A program made the position numbers and the translations under genes. The notes under the pieces were generated by a model. It was not told the DNA's origin. It searched no databases and saw only the letters and a list, made by a program, of their open reading frames with translations. A stretch of DNA of 5,380 nt from Deltaproteobacteria bacterium (lineage in GTDB: Bacteria; Desulfobacterota; DSM-4660; Desulfatiglandales; B25-G16), in the NCBI GenBank assembly GCA_020348625.1, contig CP070752.1:786284-791663 (forward strand). Reading direction: 5' to 3'. Positions within the stretch are counted from its first letter, which is position 1, and each line of letters begins with the position of its first letter. Positions 4,462 through 5,380 of this stretch are shown here, one piece after another.

Positions 4462-5380
4462 CGCATAAAAAGAAGAAGTCCACGACGAAACGCAATCTCG
4501 TAGCGCTTGACAGCCTTGCATACAAAATGACCAGACAAGGCAGCTATGAGGAGGCGGAGCACAGATTCACCGTGGCCTTGAACATGGAGCCCAATGACGT
4601 TTACGCCTTGGTGGGCCTCGGAGATCTAAAGCGAAGGAAGAAGCAATTTGCAGAGGCCCTGCACTACTATCAGAAGTGCCTCGACATCGACAAAGACAAC
4701 AGGTTCGCCCTTGCAGGGCTGGGTGACGCATACAGGGGCCTCGGGGAAATAGATAAAGCCCTTGAGGTGTGGCTCCGTCATCTATCCTTAAACCCCCATG
4801 ACTATAAGGTTATGACCAGGGTTGGAGATGGCTATAAGAGAAAAGGGGACTTTGCAACAGCCAAGGAGTATTTTGCTCGATGCCTCAAGCAAAAACCCGA
4901 TGATCCGTATGCCCTTATGGGCCTGGGAGAGGTCTATAGTAAAGAAAACAATGCGGATCAAGCGCTCGACTGTTTCGAAAAACTCATCCGTAAATCGGAT
5001 GATGCAGTCCTGGCACTCACTTCTGCCGCTAATATTTACCGAAGACGGAAGCGATATGAGCAGGCCATGAGGTATTACGAACGAGCTCTCAAGGCCAACC
5101 CTAAGAATTCCTACGCCTGGCATGGAAAGGCGGATTGCTTCAGGGGCATGAAAGACTACCTTTCCGCCATCAGTGCATGGCGACTGGCCCTGAAGTACGG
5201 AATGGAGCCGCGCATCGTGTTTACCAGAATCGGCGATGCCTACCTGAGGCTCGACGATCTCGTGGAGGCGGAGCTTAACTACCAGAAGGCCTTGGCGCTC
5301 GGCTACGACAAGTATGCATACTTGGGAATTGCCAGAATCCACGTCAGGCGAAACGACATCGACAGGGCAGCAGAGATACT
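4458..5380 (+). CDS. Tetratricopeptide-repeat protein, 3' end beyond the window
   Basis: A frame that starts at ATG 4458 and is still open at the window edge (307 complete codons). It is built almost entirely of TPR helix pairs: GLGDL (53-57), GLGDA (87-91), RVGDG (121-125) and GLGEV (155-159) recur every 34 residues. They are continued by SAANI (189), GKADC (223) and RIGDA (257), with GIARI at 290, one residue short of the period. With a first repeat around 14-47 this makes about nine repeats. Typical TPR residues are present (Y/F at helix ends, A at the turn, P in the NP/EP/KP linkers). The N-terminus MTHKKKKSTTKRN is strongly basic, with no signal peptide or membrane segment, so a cytoplasmic scaffold, perhaps contacting nucleic acid, is possible. 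A stop codon (TAA at 4449) lies just upstream in frame, which fixes ATG 4458 as the first start. TPR proteins bind partner proteins; the partner is unknown. Any C-terminal domain lies outside the window. Confidence 0.9.
   Translation, partial: MTHKKKKSTTKRNLVALDSLAYKMTRQGSYEEAEHRFTVALNMEPNDVYALVGLGDLKRRKKQFAEALHYYQKCLDIDKDNRFALAGLGDAYRGLGEIDKALEVWLRHLSLNPHDYKVMTRVGDGYKRKGDFATAKEYFARCLKQKPDDPYALMGLGEVYSKENNADQALDCFEKLIRKSDDAVLALTSAANIYRRRKRYEQAMRYYERALKANPKNSYAWHGKADCFRGMKDYLSAISAWRLALKYGMEPRIVFTRIGDAYLRLDDLVEAELNYQKALALGYDKYAYLGIARIHVRRNDIDRAAEI

Noticed and set aside
4788..5342. Minus-strand open frame (184 codons) opposite the TPR gene
   Set aside because: The plus strand encodes a regular 34-residue TPR pattern through the same bases, so the minus frame is a shadow.

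Overview
The window carries four protein genes of ordinary bacterial type, arranged as two divergent pairs. No RNA gene, CRISPR array, transposase or complete mobile element is visible. The moderate GC content, the mix of families and the short-hairpin intergenic DNA would fit a Gram-negative, deltaproteobacterium-like genome (Desulfobacterota). That placement is an inference from gene style; no marker in the window fixes it.

Left pair, about 47-2059: on the minus strand lies a protein-L-isoaspartate O-methyltransferase (pcm) whose catalytic domain follows a hydrophobic N-terminal segment. On the plus strand lies a PfkB/ribokinase-family sugar kinase that resembles the sulfofructose kinase YihV. 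Each has a plausible sigma-70-type promoter in or near the shared upstream region. The promoter found for the kinase argues for an internal TTG start at 1127 rather than the longer GTG-started frame from 1004.

Middle, 2060-2617: 558 bases hold no convincing gene. The first part is a cluster of three stem-loops, two of them related in sequence and 93 bases apart. It is followed by an AT-rich stretch with promoter-like hexamers. The stretch ends in a perfect 15-bp stem-loop that probably terminates the minus-strand gene to its right.

Right pair, 2618-5380: on the minus strand lies a five-domain S1 RNA-binding protein related to ribosomal protein S1, with a strong Shine-Dalgarno sequence and a good promoter. 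On the plus strand lies a tetratricopeptide-repeat (TPR) protein that runs off the right edge. The TPR start codon overlaps by ATGA the stop of a possible 37-residue upstream reading frame.

The genes do not form an obvious pathway: protein repair, sugar phosphorylation, translation/RNA binding and a protein-interaction scaffold. I see no clear new system here. The points most worth a second look are the probably exported or membrane-anchored methyltransferase, the stem-loop cluster after the kinase, and the coupled small frame before the TPR gene.
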